DNA of 64,000 bases from Acidobacteriota bacterium (GTDB lineage: Bacteria; Acidobacteriota; Blastocatellia; Pyrinomonadales; Pyrinomonadaceae): contig RFGC01000037.1 of NCBI GenBank assembly GCA_003697135.1, positions 186,001-250,000 on the forward strand, written 5' to 3'. The notes beneath the pieces were generated by a model. The model did no database searches and was not told where the DNA came from. It worked only from the letters and a program-made list of their open reading frames with translations. A program made the translations under genes and the position numbers. Shown here in pieces: positions 53,700-63,369 of the stretch. Each line of letters opens with the position of its first letter. Within the stretch, counting starts at the first letter, position 1.

Positions 53700-54788
53700 A
53701 TGTATAAGCAAATAGGAATTTTAACTGGTGGAGGAGATGCACCCGGATTGAATGCAGTGATTAGAGCAGTTGTAAGAACGGCTATTAAGCAATTTGGTAT
53801 GAAATGCATAGGAATTGAAGACAGTTTCGAGGGAATACTTGGCGAGCCAAGAGTAATGAAACTGACGACAAAAACCGTTAGCGGATTACTTCCTCGGGGC
53901 GGGACAATTTTAGGAACAAGAAATCGTGGCAGTTTCGCAAAAATAGTTGATGGCAAAGTTGTATTTCCTGAAATGCCGATAGAAGAAGCACTAGCAAACT
54001 TGGAAAAACTTGAAATCGAAGCTTTAGTTGTAATAGGCGGAGAAGGGACTTTGGCGATTGCTGAGCAGTTTCACAGAAGAGGGTTTCCGGTGATTGGAGT
54101 TCCTAAGACTATTGACAATGATCTTTCAGCGACAGAATTGACATTCGGATTTATGACAGCAATTGACATTGCAACAGAGGCACTCGATAGGCTTCACACA
54201 ACGGCGGAATCTCACGATAGGGTTATGGTTTTAGAAGTTATGGGAAGACATACCGGTTGGATTGCGCTTCATGCCGGTATTGCAGGTAGCGCTGACATAA
54301 TTTTGATCCCTGAAATTCCATTTTGCTTTGAATCAATGGTAGAAAAAATTCTACAGCGCGAAAGAAGTGGGTCTCGGTTTACGAATATCGTTGTTGCTGA
54401 AGGAGCAAAGGAAGTTGGAAAGGAGGAATTCTATTTAGACGGAGATAAGAAGACACGACTTGGTGGTATCGGGAATTATGTTGCAAAAAGAATTGAGGAG
54501 CTTACCGGAAAAGAAGCCAGATGTGTTGTTTTAGGGCATCTTCAAAGAGGCGGGAGTCCGAATGCTTTCGACAGAATGTTAGGCACTAGTTTCGGAGCTT
54601 GTGCTGTTAGAGCTTTAGCAAACGGTCAAACAGGTAAAATGGTGGCTCTAAAGGCTGGAGAAATCGTTACTGTGCCGTTAGCCGAAGCAGTCGCAAACAT
54701 AAAGAGAGTTCCAGTTGATGGGCAACTTGTTAGAACCGCTCGTGATATAGGTATCTCGTTTGCCGCACCGAACGAATCGAAGCTGTAG
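53700..54788 (+). CDS. pfkA: 6-phosphofructokinase (group III type)
   Basis: A 362-residue phosphofructokinase of glycolysis. The start at 53700 gives MYKQIGILTGGGDAPGLNAVIRA, the family start; the longest frame begins 28 codons earlier. The phosphate-donor site reads VVIGGEGTL and the catalytic region PKTIDNDL, followed by HDRVMVLEVMGRHTGW and A-E-G-A for the sugar site. In this family Gly after the acidic residue in the first motif points to ATP, while Asp there points to pyrophosphate. Lys in P-K-T-I-D-N-D is the group III form. ATP use is thus predicted, but this needs an assay. Gene is divergent from the sigma operon; the 293-base gap between them shows no other gene. Confidence 0.92.
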   Translation: MYKQIGILTGGGDAPGLNAVIRAVVRTAIKQFGMKCIGIEDSFEGILGEPRVMKLTTKTVSGLLPRGGTILGTRNRGSFAKIVDGKVVFPEMPIEEALANLEKLEIEALVVIGGEGTLAIAEQFHRRGFPVIGVPKTIDNDLSATELTFGFMTAIDIATEALDRLHTTAESHDRVMVLEVMGRHTGWIALHAGIAGSADIILIPEIPFCFESMVEKILQRERSGSRFTNIVVAEGAKEVGKEEFYLDGDKKTRLGGIGNYVAKRIEELTGKEARCVVLGHLQRGGSPNAFDRMLGTSFGACAVRALANGQTGKMVALKAGEIVTVPLAEAVANIKRVPVDGQLVRTARDIGISFAAPNESKL

Positions 54789-54881
54789 AAAACTGCTCTC
54801 TCCGCCGCACATGGCTTGCTTTGCAAGGTGTTTGAACCTAAAAGTATCTTGAAAGTTTGTGGCGAAGCCAGAGCTATATGA

Positions 54882-56276
54882 TCATTCTTTTCTAGGTTCT
54901 ATCGGAACGAAAAATTCCATAGACCTGTAGATTTCGAGATAAATTCTTGTTTCTGCAGGAAGTAAATTTTTCCAATTTGCTCCGCCGCGTTGAATGTAAA
55001 GCGGCAGCCTTGCGGGATTAGAGTTGTAACCAGCGGCGAGAAGCTCTTTTTGGGTTGCAATCTGATTTTGAAGTGCTTCGTAAACAGTGCTGTTTAGGAT
55101 CAAATCGTTCCAAGTCATGTGCATATAAAGTAACATGGCTTTTGCGGCGTTCAGATGATTACGCATTCCTTCAACAAAATCAGGTATCAATCCGACCATG
55201 TAAAAGCGATTTCTAACCATTGAGTAAGTTGAAGGAATCATCTGAACCATGCCGCCTGCACCTGCACGGCTTACGGAATATCTGTAGGTTTGCCCTTCAT
55301 TTAGAGCATACAGCGTGTAAATGTCATCGAAGATTTTTTGGTGAGGCTCATTTCTAAATCTTGCATGATCAACATGCTCAACGATTACTAATCTCTCTGC
55401 AATATCAGCGATTTCTTTGGAAATGAATATGCCTTGGGATTTTAGCTGATTCCGTGCGGTATCTATTATATTGCGCACATAAACTTTTCCTGCTTGCACC
55501 ACTTCAGGTATAACCAGCCCTGTGTGGGTGGAAACATAGTAAGCAGTTTCTTGGTACTTGCCGTTTTTTTCGATTGGATATTGAACAAGCAAAGGTAGAT
55601 GTAACTTTCCGTTTTCGTCTAAAATTGTTACGGGAGTGTTGACACCATTTCCGCGAATTATTCTGATGATAATTTTCTTTCCGTCGGCACTAAAGGCTGG
55701 AAACTCTGCGCCTTTTTGCAAAAATAGGAATTTTGGAATTGCCACAAAATCGAGCTTTTCCCTATCAAAATCGTAAAAAGCGAGCCTGACAATACTTGTA
55801 TCAACACTGGACGCATCATTCATTGCTGTTGGGAGTGGGCGTGATTGCAAAAGTCTTTTGGCTTCTGCGATTTTGCTCTTGAGTTTCGCAAGGTTCAGTG
55901 ATTTTTGATCTTGCTGTAAAGGACGATTGCTTTCGTTTATCTTTTTGACGTTTTCGGACGAGTCTTCTATCAGGTCTTCAATGGAGACTTGTTTTGTGTT
56001 TGTTTTTGGCTCGCTTGGCTTATTGGTAATGACAATCGGCGTCGGGAGCGGATTAACTTTTATGTTCGGATTTGTCTTCTGTGACTGCGAGTTAATACTT
56101 GAATCGTGAGTTTCAGCAGATTTCTTATCTGGACTTTTTGTTTGATCCGAAGCTACAACCACTCGCGGCCTTGTCAAGGAAGGGTTTTGAATGTCTTGGG
56201 CCGCTATTTCAACTGAAAGTTCTAAACTTAATACAAACGAAACTAGCAAAAATATTTGTGCATTCACCTTTGACAT
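54882..56276 (-). CDS. lytic transglycosylase (SLT-like) with large N-terminal region
   Basis: A 464-residue exported protein. The ATG at 56276 gives a signal-like segment (IFLLVSFVLSLELSVEIAA). Residues about 30-150 are Ser/Lys/Pro-rich; 150-290 form a beta domain without a name I know. The C-terminal part matches the lysozyme-like SLT pattern: Glu327 in N-E-G-Q-T-Y-R-Y-S, VSRAGAGGMVQMIPSTY, L-A-A-G-Y-N-S-N-P-A-R and PAETRIYLEIYR. These correspond to the E-S, GLMQLMP, A-Y-N-A-G-P and E-T-R-x-Y motifs. The catalytic Glu is kept. It should cleave peptidoglycan glycan strands without water. Confidence 0.78.
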   Translation of the reverse strand: MSKVNAQIFLLVSFVLSLELSVEIAAQDIQNPSLTRPRVVVASDQTKSPDKKSAETHDSSINSQSQKTNPNIKVNPLPTPIVITNKPSEPKTNTKQVSIEDLIEDSSENVKKINESNRPLQQDQKSLNLAKLKSKIAEAKRLLQSRPLPTAMNDASSVDTSIVRLAFYDFDREKLDFVAIPKFLFLQKGAEFPAFSADGKKIIIRIIRGNGVNTPVTILDENGKLHLPLLVQYPIEKNGKYQETAYYVSTHTGLVIPEVVQAGKVYVRNIIDTARNQLKSQGIFISKEIADIAERLVIVEHVDHARFRNEPHQKIFDDIYTLYALNEGQTYRYSVSRAGAGGMVQMIPSTYSMVRNRFYMVGLIPDFVEGMRNHLNAAKAMLLYMHMTWNDLILNSTVYEALQNQIATQKELLAAGYNSNPARLPLYIQRGGANWKNLLPAETRIYLEIYRSMEFFVPIEPRKE

Positions 56277-56357
56277 TTCGCAAAAACTCACTTTCAAATC
56301 TGAAACTTTCCTTATTTTCAGGATGCAAGATAATTAGGAAGTTTTGCAAGCAGATTT

Positions 56358-58727
56358 TCATCCCTTTTTCAATTTTGCGTATTTTTCTATCAATTTTTTC
56401 ACGCCAAAGCCGGGAAAACTAACCGTAAGCTTTGCCGCTTCACCTTTCCCTTCCTTTTTCAAAACGAGTCCGCGTCCATATTTTTCATGTAGAACATATA
56501 TTCCCGGGTAAATCTCGTCGGCGAGATTTTCATCATTTAGTTTCGGACTGTTTTCAATTTCCTCAGTCCTTTGCATCTCGTTTCTTACAGATTTCTGCCT
56601 GAAGAATTCCGCTACTGCTTCGACTGAGTCGTATGTAGGAACGCCGATTTTTGCCTGTTTTTTCTTTTTTCTTTCAGCGGAAAGCCAAGAAGAAGAATAT
56701 GAGAGGTCTTCTAAGAATTCATCTGGCATTTCTTTCAGGAAGATAGAAGGCTCATTTTCGACTTCTGAGAGGTAGAAATGTCGCTTTTTGGCATGAGTTA
56801 GAAAGAGAACTTCTTTAGCGCGTGTTAGTGCGACATAACACAAGCGCCTTTCTTCTTCGAGCTGATTTTCATCATCGAGCGAACGAATATGCGGGAAAAC
56901 TCCTTGTTCTAGACCTACCAAGAAAACAACCGAAAACTCCAGACCTTTAGCTGCATGAACAGTCATTAAAGTCAAATTAGAGGCTTCATCGAAATCGTCT
57001 GTGCTTGAAGTCAAAGCGGCATAGTCAATGAATTCCCTTAGTCCTAATAATCCCGATGATTTTGTAACGCCTTCTTCATCTTCTACTTCATCATACCGAG
57101 CCGCCGCACTTACGAATTCATAAAGGTTTTCGGCTCTGCTGTGGTCTTGGTCGCTGTTTGAAGAAAGTAGCATTTGCAGGTATCCGCTTCTTTCTATCAC
57201 TCCCTTAACAAATTCAGAGATGCTTTTTTCGCCTTTTTGTATCAGTGCTGTTTCACGTTGGAATTCTTCAATCAATCCCTTGAAACTGCAAAGAGATGAA
57301 ACTGCTCGTTTTGGAAATTGTATTGCTATCTCTGTAAGTGCGGAGTTCGCTTTTTCATCTGTGATAATCGAGATTGCTTCCCACAAGGAAACATTCATTT
57401 GCTTGGCGATTTCTCTTATCTTTTCTAACGTTCTTTCACCTAGTTCCCGCGGCGGAATGTTTATTATTCGTTCAAGTGCCAAGTTATCAAAAGGATTCAG
57501 AATTACTTTCAGATAAGCCACTATGTCTTTGATTTCAGCGCGTTGGTAGAATGAGAAACCGCCTACGATTTTGTATTTTATTTGATGCTTTCTCAAAGCT
57601 TCTTCAAAAAGGCGAGATTGAGCATTTGTCCGATACAAAACGGCAATTTTCTTTTGTGGATCGATTTTCAAAATCTCTTTAATCTTTGACGCTACGAATT
57701 CGGCTTCTTCTTCGCCTGTAAGAGCTTGGTAATAATAAACTTTTTCGCCTTCAGGATTGTTTGTCCAAAGTTTTTTGTCCTTTCGATAAACATTCTGTTT
57801 AATGACAGCTTCGGCTACATTCAGGATTGTTTTTGTCGAGCGGTAATTTTGTTCTAGTTTTATCACTTTAGCTGAAGGATAGTATTTCTCGAAATCGAGA
57901 ATGTTTCTGATGTCAGCATGGCGGAAGCCGTAGATGCTTTGTGCATCGTCTCCGACAACGCAGATGTTCTGATGCTCTTCAGTTAAGAGTTGAAGCAGGA
58001 CAAACTGCAAAGGATTTGTGTCTTGATACTCGTCAACCATTATGTATCTGAAAATTTCGTTATACTTTCGGCGGATTTCTTTATCTTTCTGCAGAAGCTG
58101 AACTGTTTTGAGAAGCAAATCGTCGAAATCAAGAGCATTAGCGGTTTTCATTTCCTTTTCGTAGCTTGCCGCTATGTTTAAGATTGCATCTCTTTTGGCG
58201 GGTGGATAGTCTCGAATATAGCTTTCCAAGTCTTCGCCACGATTCTTTGCTCCTGATATGACGTTTTGAACAAACTTCGGTGTAATTTTTTTCTCGTCAA
58301 TGCTTAAATTCCTGATACAAAGTTTTATGACTTGCTCGCTTTCATCAGCGTCGTAGATATTGAAGTTTTTCGTGTAGCCTTCTTCAAGTTTTTCTATGTA
58401 GGCGCGCAGAATTCGTGTGCAAAAAGAGTGAAACGTGCAGACCAGTGGCAAGGCTTTGTTGTAAGGATTTTCTTTGAGTTTGTTATGCCCTAAAGATGCT
58501 ATGAGTCCGACGATTCTTTCTCTCATTTCTTCAGCCGCTTTGTTTGTGAAAGTGACTGAGAGAATGTTTTGTGGTTGAACATGGCAGTGTGTCATTAAAT
58601 AAGCTGTGCGAACCGTTATGACTCTAGTTTTCCCTGAACCAGCTCCAGCAAGCACAAGGACTGGCCCTTCAGTTGTTGTAACTGCTTCTAATTGTTGTGG
58701 ATTGAGAGTTGAAAGGATATGTCTCAT
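56358..58727 (-). CDS. pcrA: ATP-dependent DNA helicase PcrA/UvrD
   Basis: A 789-residue superfamily 1A helicase. All motifs are visible: Q motif LNPQQLEAV, Walker A AGAGSGKT, motif Ia TFTNKAAEEMR, Walker B MVDEYQDTN, motif III VVGDDAQSIYGFR, motif IV YRST, motif V TVHAAKGLEF and motif VI ALTRAK. The C-terminus (Y-G-R-G-L-V-L) is the Tudor-like domain that binds RNA polymerase in PcrA/UvrD. It moves 3' to 5' and serves repair and replication-conflict clearance. It is only 3 bases after the isochorismatase gene. Confidence 0.95.
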   Translation of the reverse strand: MRHILSTLNPQQLEAVTTTEGPVLVLAGAGSGKTRVITVRTAYLMTHCHVQPQNILSVTFTNKAAEEMRERIVGLIASLGHNKLKENPYNKALPLVCTFHSFCTRILRAYIEKLEEGYTKNFNIYDADESEQVIKLCIRNLSIDEKKITPKFVQNVISGAKNRGEDLESYIRDYPPAKRDAILNIAASYEKEMKTANALDFDDLLLKTVQLLQKDKEIRRKYNEIFRYIMVDEYQDTNPLQFVLLQLLTEEHQNICVVGDDAQSIYGFRHADIRNILDFEKYYPSAKVIKLEQNYRSTKTILNVAEAVIKQNVYRKDKKLWTNNPEGEKVYYYQALTGEEEAEFVASKIKEILKIDPQKKIAVLYRTNAQSRLFEEALRKHQIKYKIVGGFSFYQRAEIKDIVAYLKVILNPFDNLALERIINIPPRELGERTLEKIREIAKQMNVSLWEAISIITDEKANSALTEIAIQFPKRAVSSLCSFKGLIEEFQRETALIQKGEKSISEFVKGVIERSGYLQMLLSSNSDQDHSRAENLYEFVSAAARYDEVEDEEGVTKSSGLLGLREFIDYAALTSSTDDFDEASNLTLMTVHAAKGLEFSVVFLVGLEQGVFPHIRSLDDENQLEEERRLCYVALTRAKEVLFLTHAKKRHFYLSEVENEPSIFLKEMPDEFLEDLSYSSSWLSAERKKKKQAKIGVPTYDSVEAVAEFFRQKSVRNEMQRTEEIENSPKLNDENLADEIYPGIYVLHEKYGRGLVLKKEGKGEAAKLTVSFPGFGVKKLIEKYAKLKKG

Positions 58728-58730
58728 AGT

Positions 58731-59282
58731 CTATTTGATTAAACTTTGGATTTCCTTGAAGCAAGGATGGGCTGAACTGCGCATCAATTCAAAAATCGCC
58801 ATTTCGAGCGAAGACAAAACAGCACCGCTTTGCTTCATTTTCTCGATCCCTATTTGTTTATTGATTTCAAAGCGACTGCTAACGCAATCGGCTAAAAGAT
58901 GCACCTGAAAACCTTTTTCCAGAAGTTCATGTGCTGTTTGATTGACGCAAACATGGGTTTCTATACCACAAATAATAGCCTGGCTAGCATTCAAACTTTC
59001 AAGATGTTCCATAAAGCCTTCCGCTCCGCACGAGCTAAAAGAGCTTTTTTCATAAATTTTCTGATCAGCAGGTAAAACCGATAAGATTTCTTCCACCGTG
59101 TGCTTCAAGCCTTTTGGATATTGCTCGGTCACAATTACGGGGACTTGAAGAATTCTACATGCTCGAATCATGGTCGAAATTTTCGCAGTAAGCTCGTAAA
59201 AATCTGGAATTACTTTACGGAAGGCTTCCTGCATGTCAATAACAATTAGTGCGGCTTTTTCTCTTTGCAAAAGATTTTGCAT
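58731..59282 (-). CDS. isochorismatase-family cysteine hydrolase
   Basis: A 183-residue hydrolase with the complete Asp-Lys-Cys triad: Asp in VIDMQ, Lys in Y-E-K-S-S-F-S-S and Cys in C-G-I-E-T-H-V-C-V. The length and the E-K-S-S-F-S pattern resemble YcaC/ISOC-type members rather than nicotinamidase (which has an additional metal motif). The substrate is unknown. It lies between the small membrane protein gene (gap 1 base) and pcrA (gap 3 bases), indicating one operon. Confidence 0.88.
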   Translation of the reverse strand: MQNLLQREKAALIVIDMQEAFRKVIPDFYELTAKISTMIRACRILQVPVIVTEQYPKGLKHTVEEILSVLPADQKIYEKSSFSSCGAEGFMEHLESLNASQAIICGIETHVCVNQTAHELLEKGFQVHLLADCVSSRFEINKQIGIEKMKQSGAVLSSLEMAIFELMRSSAHPCFKEIQSLIK

Positions 59283-59283
59283 T

Positions 59284-59463
59284 TTATGCTTGCTCCTCTT
59301 TTTCCTCTTTTCGTTTTAGTTGCTCGATTTTTCGGGCTTCCTTTTCGCGTTCAAGTTGCTCTCGTTTATAGGTGCGGAAAAACAAAACTACGGCAATGGC
59401 GCATCCGATTAGGATCAAAATCATCATTGCCGATACAAAGTAGATTTCGGCAAGGTTTTCCAT
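59284..59463 (-). CDS. small membrane protein with basic/acidic tail
   Basis: A 59-residue protein from the ATG at 59463 (the longer frame of 77 residues lies largely upstream). One hydrophobic helix at about residues 7-28 (FVSAMMILILIGCAIAVVLF) is followed by a Lys/Glu-rich helical tail. It resembles small single-span proteins in which the tail is in the cytoplasm. No family recognised. Its position between rfbB and the isochorismatase gene supports its being real. Confidence 0.6.
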   Translation of the reverse strand: MENLAEIYFVSAMMILILIGCAIAVVLFFRTYKREQLEREKEARKIEQLKRKEEKEEQA

Positions 59464-59518
59464 AATGTTGATTTTAACATTCGAGCTTTTTCGAGCCAAT
59501 TTGCTTGAGTTTGACAAA

Positions 59519-60541
59519 TCAAAGTCCCAGTCTTGATCCGTAAAGCCGTCGGTAATATTCTCTGTAGCTTCCGTTTCTAATTCTTTCGACCCAATCTTGA
59601 TTTTCTTGATACCATTGAATCGTTCTTCTCAAACCTTCTTCCCACTTTACTTTCGGTTTCCAGCCTATTTCTGTTTCAACTTTTGTTGGATCAATCGCAT
59701 AGCGGCGATCGTGTCCGGGACGGTCTTGAACAAACCTTATCAGGGAATACGGTTTCCCCAAAATATCAAGAATTGATTTGACAACCTCAATGTTTTGCCT
59801 TTCGTTTCGCGCACCAATGTTGTAGATTTCGCCGCTTCTACCTTTTTCATAAATTTCCCAGATTGCCCTGCAATGGTCTTCAACGTAAATCCAATCGCGA
59901 ACATTTTTGCCATCACCATAAACTGGTAGTGGTTCGTCGTTCATTGCATTTGCAATCATTAAGGGGATTAACTTTTCTGGAAATTGTCTTGGTCCATAGT
60001 TGTTTCCACATCGGGTTATAATCGTATCAAGCCCGAAAGTTTTTCTAGCAGCACGAACTATCAGCTCAGCAGAAGCTTTTGAAGCGGCATAAGGAGAATT
60101 AGGACGAAGAGGCGATTGTTCGGTGAAGAAACTCTTATCATCTTCGGGTAGAGAACCCATGACTTCATCTGTGCTGATTTGGATAAATCTTTTCACCTTT
60201 TTGTAGCGTGCCGCGTCCAATAAAACTTGCGTTCCCAATACGTTTGTTCTCAAAAATTCGTCTGCTGATTCTATGCTTCTGTCAACATGAGATTCAGCCG
60301 CAAAATTAAAAATCGCATCTGCGTTTTCCGGTAGCGCCTCAAAAACCGCCTTTCTGTCGGCTATATCTCCGTGGACGAATTCATGCCTTGATGGATCAAG
60401 ACCTTTTAGATTCTCTAAATTTCCGGCATAGGTCAAGGCGTCGAAGTTGATTACTTTGACGTCGGAAGTTTCTTCTAAAATCAATCTAACGAAGGCCGAA
60501 CCGATGAATCCAGCTCCGCCAGTAACAAAAATGATTCTCAT
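59519..60541 (-). CDS. rfbB: dTDP-glucose 4,6-dehydratase
   Basis: A 340-residue extended SDR that converts dTDP-glucose to dTDP-4-keto-6-deoxyglucose for rhamnose and other deoxysugars. The NAD motif is TGGAGFIGS, followed by NFAAESHVDRS, I-S-T-D-E-V-M-G-S (with catalytic T-D-E), YAASKASAE and RCGNNYGPRQFPEKLIPL. These are diagnostic for RfbB. Its product is the substrate of the RmlC-like epimerase encoded near 30.4 kb. Confidence 0.95.
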   Translation of the reverse strand: MRIIFVTGGAGFIGSAFVRLILEETSDVKVINFDALTYAGNLENLKGLDPSRHEFVHGDIADRKAVFEALPENADAIFNFAAESHVDRSIESADEFLRTNVLGTQVLLDAARYKKVKRFIQISTDEVMGSLPEDDKSFFTEQSPLRPNSPYAASKASAELIVRAARKTFGLDTIITRCGNNYGPRQFPEKLIPLMIANAMNDEPLPVYGDGKNVRDWIYVEDHCRAIWEIYEKGRSGEIYNIGARNERQNIEVVKSILDILGKPYSLIRFVQDRPGHDRRYAIDPTKVETEIGWKPKVKWEEGLRRTIQWYQENQDWVERIRNGSYREYYRRLYGSRLGL

Positions 60542-60860
60542 AATTTTTCGATAGATTTTGCTTTTTTCAAGTCAAGCTAAATGCATTTTCACTCGATTGA
60601 GGTGAAATTTACGAACTTTGATTTTACCTTGCTTTTTGGTTTTCATCAAAGCATCATCGGTTCTTTTTAAGCAAACCTAAGTTTCAATTTTACAAGATTT
60701 TTATCTCTGGATTTGCTTTTTGCAAAAAGGTTTGATAATTCTAAAACAAGTTCCGTTTTAGGAATCAGCCAAAGACAATAAACGAATCTTAGTTGAATTT
60801 GCTTTATGCTCTTTTTCCGGGCAGGGGTCTTTCTTGAAAAACTTGCTGGGAGTAAAGTGG
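60542..60860. other. intergenic stretch of about 320 bases
   Basis: A divergent gap between rfbB (minus) and the M23 peptidase gene (plus). I see no convincing gene. A small hairpin (CTAAAAC 60741-60747 with GTTTTAG 60755-60761) is present. A GGGAG sequence lies just before the peptidase ATG. Promoters for both sides should be here but no clear pair was found. Confidence 0.6.
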
Positions 60861-61661
60861 ATGAAGAAAGATAGCTATGCTTTTTTGATTTTCTATTCGT
60901 CTCGCTCTGGCATTTACATACGCCGGGTTGAGATTTCAAAAAACAAAATAAAGAGAAGTGTTGCTTGTTCGGCTTTTGGATTGTTTGTTTTGATTGTTAT
61001 TGGTTTTATTAATCCTGGCTTCAACAAAGTCTTCAGCCAAATTGAAGTTGGAAAAAGTTTGATAGATCCTGCATTTGCAGAAAGTCATATTTCAATATCA
61101 CAAGAGCAATTTGAGTGGGGAGAAAGGCAATTAAACTCTGGCGGTCCTGTCATGACAAGAAATTCGGAATCGGTGCAATCTGATAAAGATGAAGAAATAG
61201 ATGGTGAATTAAGAGAGATTGTTTCTAAGCTTGAGCCTGAATACGTTCCGAATCTCTGGCCGCGGGAAGACAAAATAAACAATGAGTTCGGTTTTAGGAG
61301 CAATCCTTTTGGTGGAAGGACTTACGAATTTCATGAAGGGATTGATATTAGCGGTGAACGTGGTGATAGTGTAGTAGCCGCAGGAGGCGGAAGAGTTATC
61401 AAAGCAGGTTGGCAAGGTGGTTATGGAAATTTGATCGAAATAGATCACGGCGGTGGTCTAACAACTCGCTATGGGCATTTGATGAAGATAGAAGTTAAAG
61501 TCGGCGAATTTGTAAGCAAGGGACAACAAATCGGACTAGTCGGCTCAACGGGACGTTCGACAGGTCCTCATCTTCACTTTGAACTTCGATTGAATGATAG
61601 AGCTATAAACCCAAGAAAACTATTACCGCCAGAAATAGAGATATTGCCTAATAGAGAGTGA
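60861..61661 (+). CDS. M23 metallopeptidase (LytM-like)
   Basis: A 266-residue membrane-anchored peptidoglycan endopeptidase or regulator. The ATG at 60861 follows a GGGAG site; the longest frame begins 9 codons earlier with TTG. A transmembrane helix at about residues 35-55 follows a basic cytoplasmic N-terminus. The M23 domain (about 150-255) shows H-E-G-I-D-I for H-x-x-x-D, Y-G-H-L and HLHFEL, so all zinc ligands are present and it is likely active. Also visible is the FGFRSNPFGG turn. It is convergent with the GGDEF gene. Confidence 0.9.
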   Translation: MKKDSYAFLIFYSSRSGIYIRRVEISKNKIKRSVACSAFGLFVLIVIGFINPGFNKVFSQIEVGKSLIDPAFAESHISISQEQFEWGERQLNSGGPVMTRNSESVQSDKDEEIDGELREIVSKLEPEYVPNLWPREDKINNEFGFRSNPFGGRTYEFHEGIDISGERGDSVVAAGGGRVIKAGWQGGYGNLIEIDHGGGLTTRYGHLMKIEVKVGEFVSKGQQIGLVGSTGRSTGPHLHFELRLNDRAINPRKLLPPEIEILPNRE

Positions 61662-61686
61662 GAAGATCGGCTAATAAAATTTTCCC

Positions 61687-63207
61687 TTATTTGACTTTTC
61701 TAGTTTTCGGAAATGCTTTTTTCTTATTTTTTTCTTCATACATACGTAAGTCGGCTACTTCTAAAAGTTCTTTCATACTGAGGCCATCTTTAGGATAAAC
61801 TGCAAGCCCACAACTTATGCTGACCTTTATAGATTTTCCAGAGATCAAAAAAGGCTCTTCAACAGCTTTGCAGATTCTTGAAACGACTTTTTTAGCACTT
61901 TCTTCGCCACATTCATGTAGCAACACGGCAAACTCATCTCCGCCGAGTCTTGCGACCGTATCAGGACCGCGTAAAACGGAAGCAACACGAGCCGCAACGA
62001 GCTTTAGAAGTTCATCGCCAACATTATGCCCGAAGCAGTCGTTGACATTTTTGAAATCGTCAATATCGAAATAGATAACCGAAAAAATCCTTCTTAAAAC
62101 CCTTGAACGTTCTATCAAAAGCTCAAAGTCTTCTTGAAACTTTCGCCGATTCGCTGTGTGTGTCAAGCTATCACGAAAGGCTAGGTTTCTCAGGAAGAAC
62201 TCATATCTTTTGCTTTCTGTTATATCTCTTAGTATAAAAACACGGCCTTCAAGAACATCTGCTTTGCTTTTGACGGGAGAGACTTTGACGGAAATATAGC
62301 GCTGTTCACCATGGAGATTGATTTGAAATTCATCATAAAAATTCTCGGCATCCTTGCATTTGCTTAGCAGATCACTCCACTCAGAGAAAACTTCTTCTAA
62401 TTTTTTCCCTACAAGCTCTTCAACCGTTTTCCCCAAACCTTCGGCAGCAGCTGGGTTTATATCAATAATCCTGTTGTTTGTATCAACAACCAAAACGCCA
62501 TCGCTTATACTGCTGAAAACTTTTTCGTATGCGAGTGGACTGGCTCTTAGGAAGTTATATCGGAAAATAGCAAAACTAACGGTAAGAAAGAATAAGGGCA
62601 ACGAAAATGCTGTTAATGAAATATCTCCAAACACTTTGAAGACCGACAAAGCATTAGCAATAAACGGTATCAAAACGGCAGCAAACAACGTTTTTAATCT
62701 TTTTCTTTCTTCCTTTGGAGTTTTTCTCAACTGGTCGAGTATTAGAACAAGGGTGATCATCAACAGAGTGTAGGAGTAGGGTAAGTGAACGAGCCAATAA
62801 TAAAGACCGTATGTAAATCTCAGGTGTTCTTGTGAATCCAAATAGCTTTGCTTGAAAAAAAGTAAGTGGTTATCATTCGTGAGTAGCATTATGGTTGAAA
62901 TAGAGGGAACGACAAAAAGCAGAACAGTTTTTTTGAGCCCAATGTTTTTCCCAAGATAGTTGCTTATAAACAAAAAAGAAAAGACGGGCAAAGCAATGGC
63001 TGCAATAAATCGGGGTGTTTCGGCTTGCCATTGGATTTGTAGCGTTTGATCCGTTCTTTTGATCAATTCGGCATACATCCACAAAATTGATAGAAAACAG
63101 CTAATGGCGAAAAAATTGCCGCCGCGAATGCGACTGCGTAAGGTGTAAATCAAGATAAGCAGAGAAACGAGAATCCCAATGACGAGATATGTTGATGCAA
63201 AGTCCAT
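61687..63207 (-). CDS. membrane PAS-GGDEF diguanylate cyclase
   Basis: A 506-residue signalling protein. The ATG at 63207 gives MDFASTYLVIG, starting straight into the first of seven hydrophobic helices (about residues 5-205), like the His-kinase N-terminal 7TM sensor. A PAS domain (about 205-325; V-L-V-V-D-T-N-N-R-I-I-D-I-N-P-A-A-A-E) follows, then GGDEF at about 335-500. The active site reads RLGGDEFAV. The R-x-x-D inhibitory site five residues before it (R-G-P-D) is present, so it should be feedback-inhibited by c-di-GMP. No EAL domain is fused. Confidence 0.92.
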   Translation of the reverse strand: MDFASTYLVIGILVSLLILIYTLRSRIRGGNFFAISCFLSILWMYAELIKRTDQTLQIQWQAETPRFIAAIALPVFSFLFISNYLGKNIGLKKTVLLFVVPSISTIMLLTNDNHLLFFKQSYLDSQEHLRFTYGLYYWLVHLPYSYTLLMITLVLILDQLRKTPKEERKRLKTLFAAVLIPFIANALSVFKVFGDISLTAFSLPLFFLTVSFAIFRYNFLRASPLAYEKVFSSISDGVLVVDTNNRIIDINPAAAEGLGKTVEELVGKKLEEVFSEWSDLLSKCKDAENFYDEFQINLHGEQRYISVKVSPVKSKADVLEGRVFILRDITESKRYEFFLRNLAFRDSLTHTANRRKFQEDFELLIERSRVLRRIFSVIYFDIDDFKNVNDCFGHNVGDELLKLVAARVASVLRGPDTVARLGGDEFAVLLHECGEESAKKVVSRICKAVEEPFLISGKSIKVSISCGLAVYPKDGLSMKELLEVADLRMYEEKNKKKAFPKTRKVK

Positions 63208-63369
63208 GCGAAAAAAGTCAATGCAAGAATTACTAACTGAATGATATTCAAAATTACAGACGTTGGTCAATGATCTTATTGCAGAATCAGTATGTTAGAT
63301 CGACAAGTTTTTGTGTGGGCTTTTTGCTGATTAAGAGCTAGTCGTATTAGAATTTTGCAAGTTGGAGAA

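Noticed and set aside
56358-58727. UvrD-like helicase as part of a defence island
   Set aside because: All PcrA motifs and the C-terminal Tudor-like region are normal, and the neighbours are housekeeping or metabolic genes.
60667-60939. 90-codon minus-strand frame in the gap before the M23 gene
   Set aside because: It overlaps the M23 gene start in antisense, has no ribosome site and no recognisable sequence pattern.
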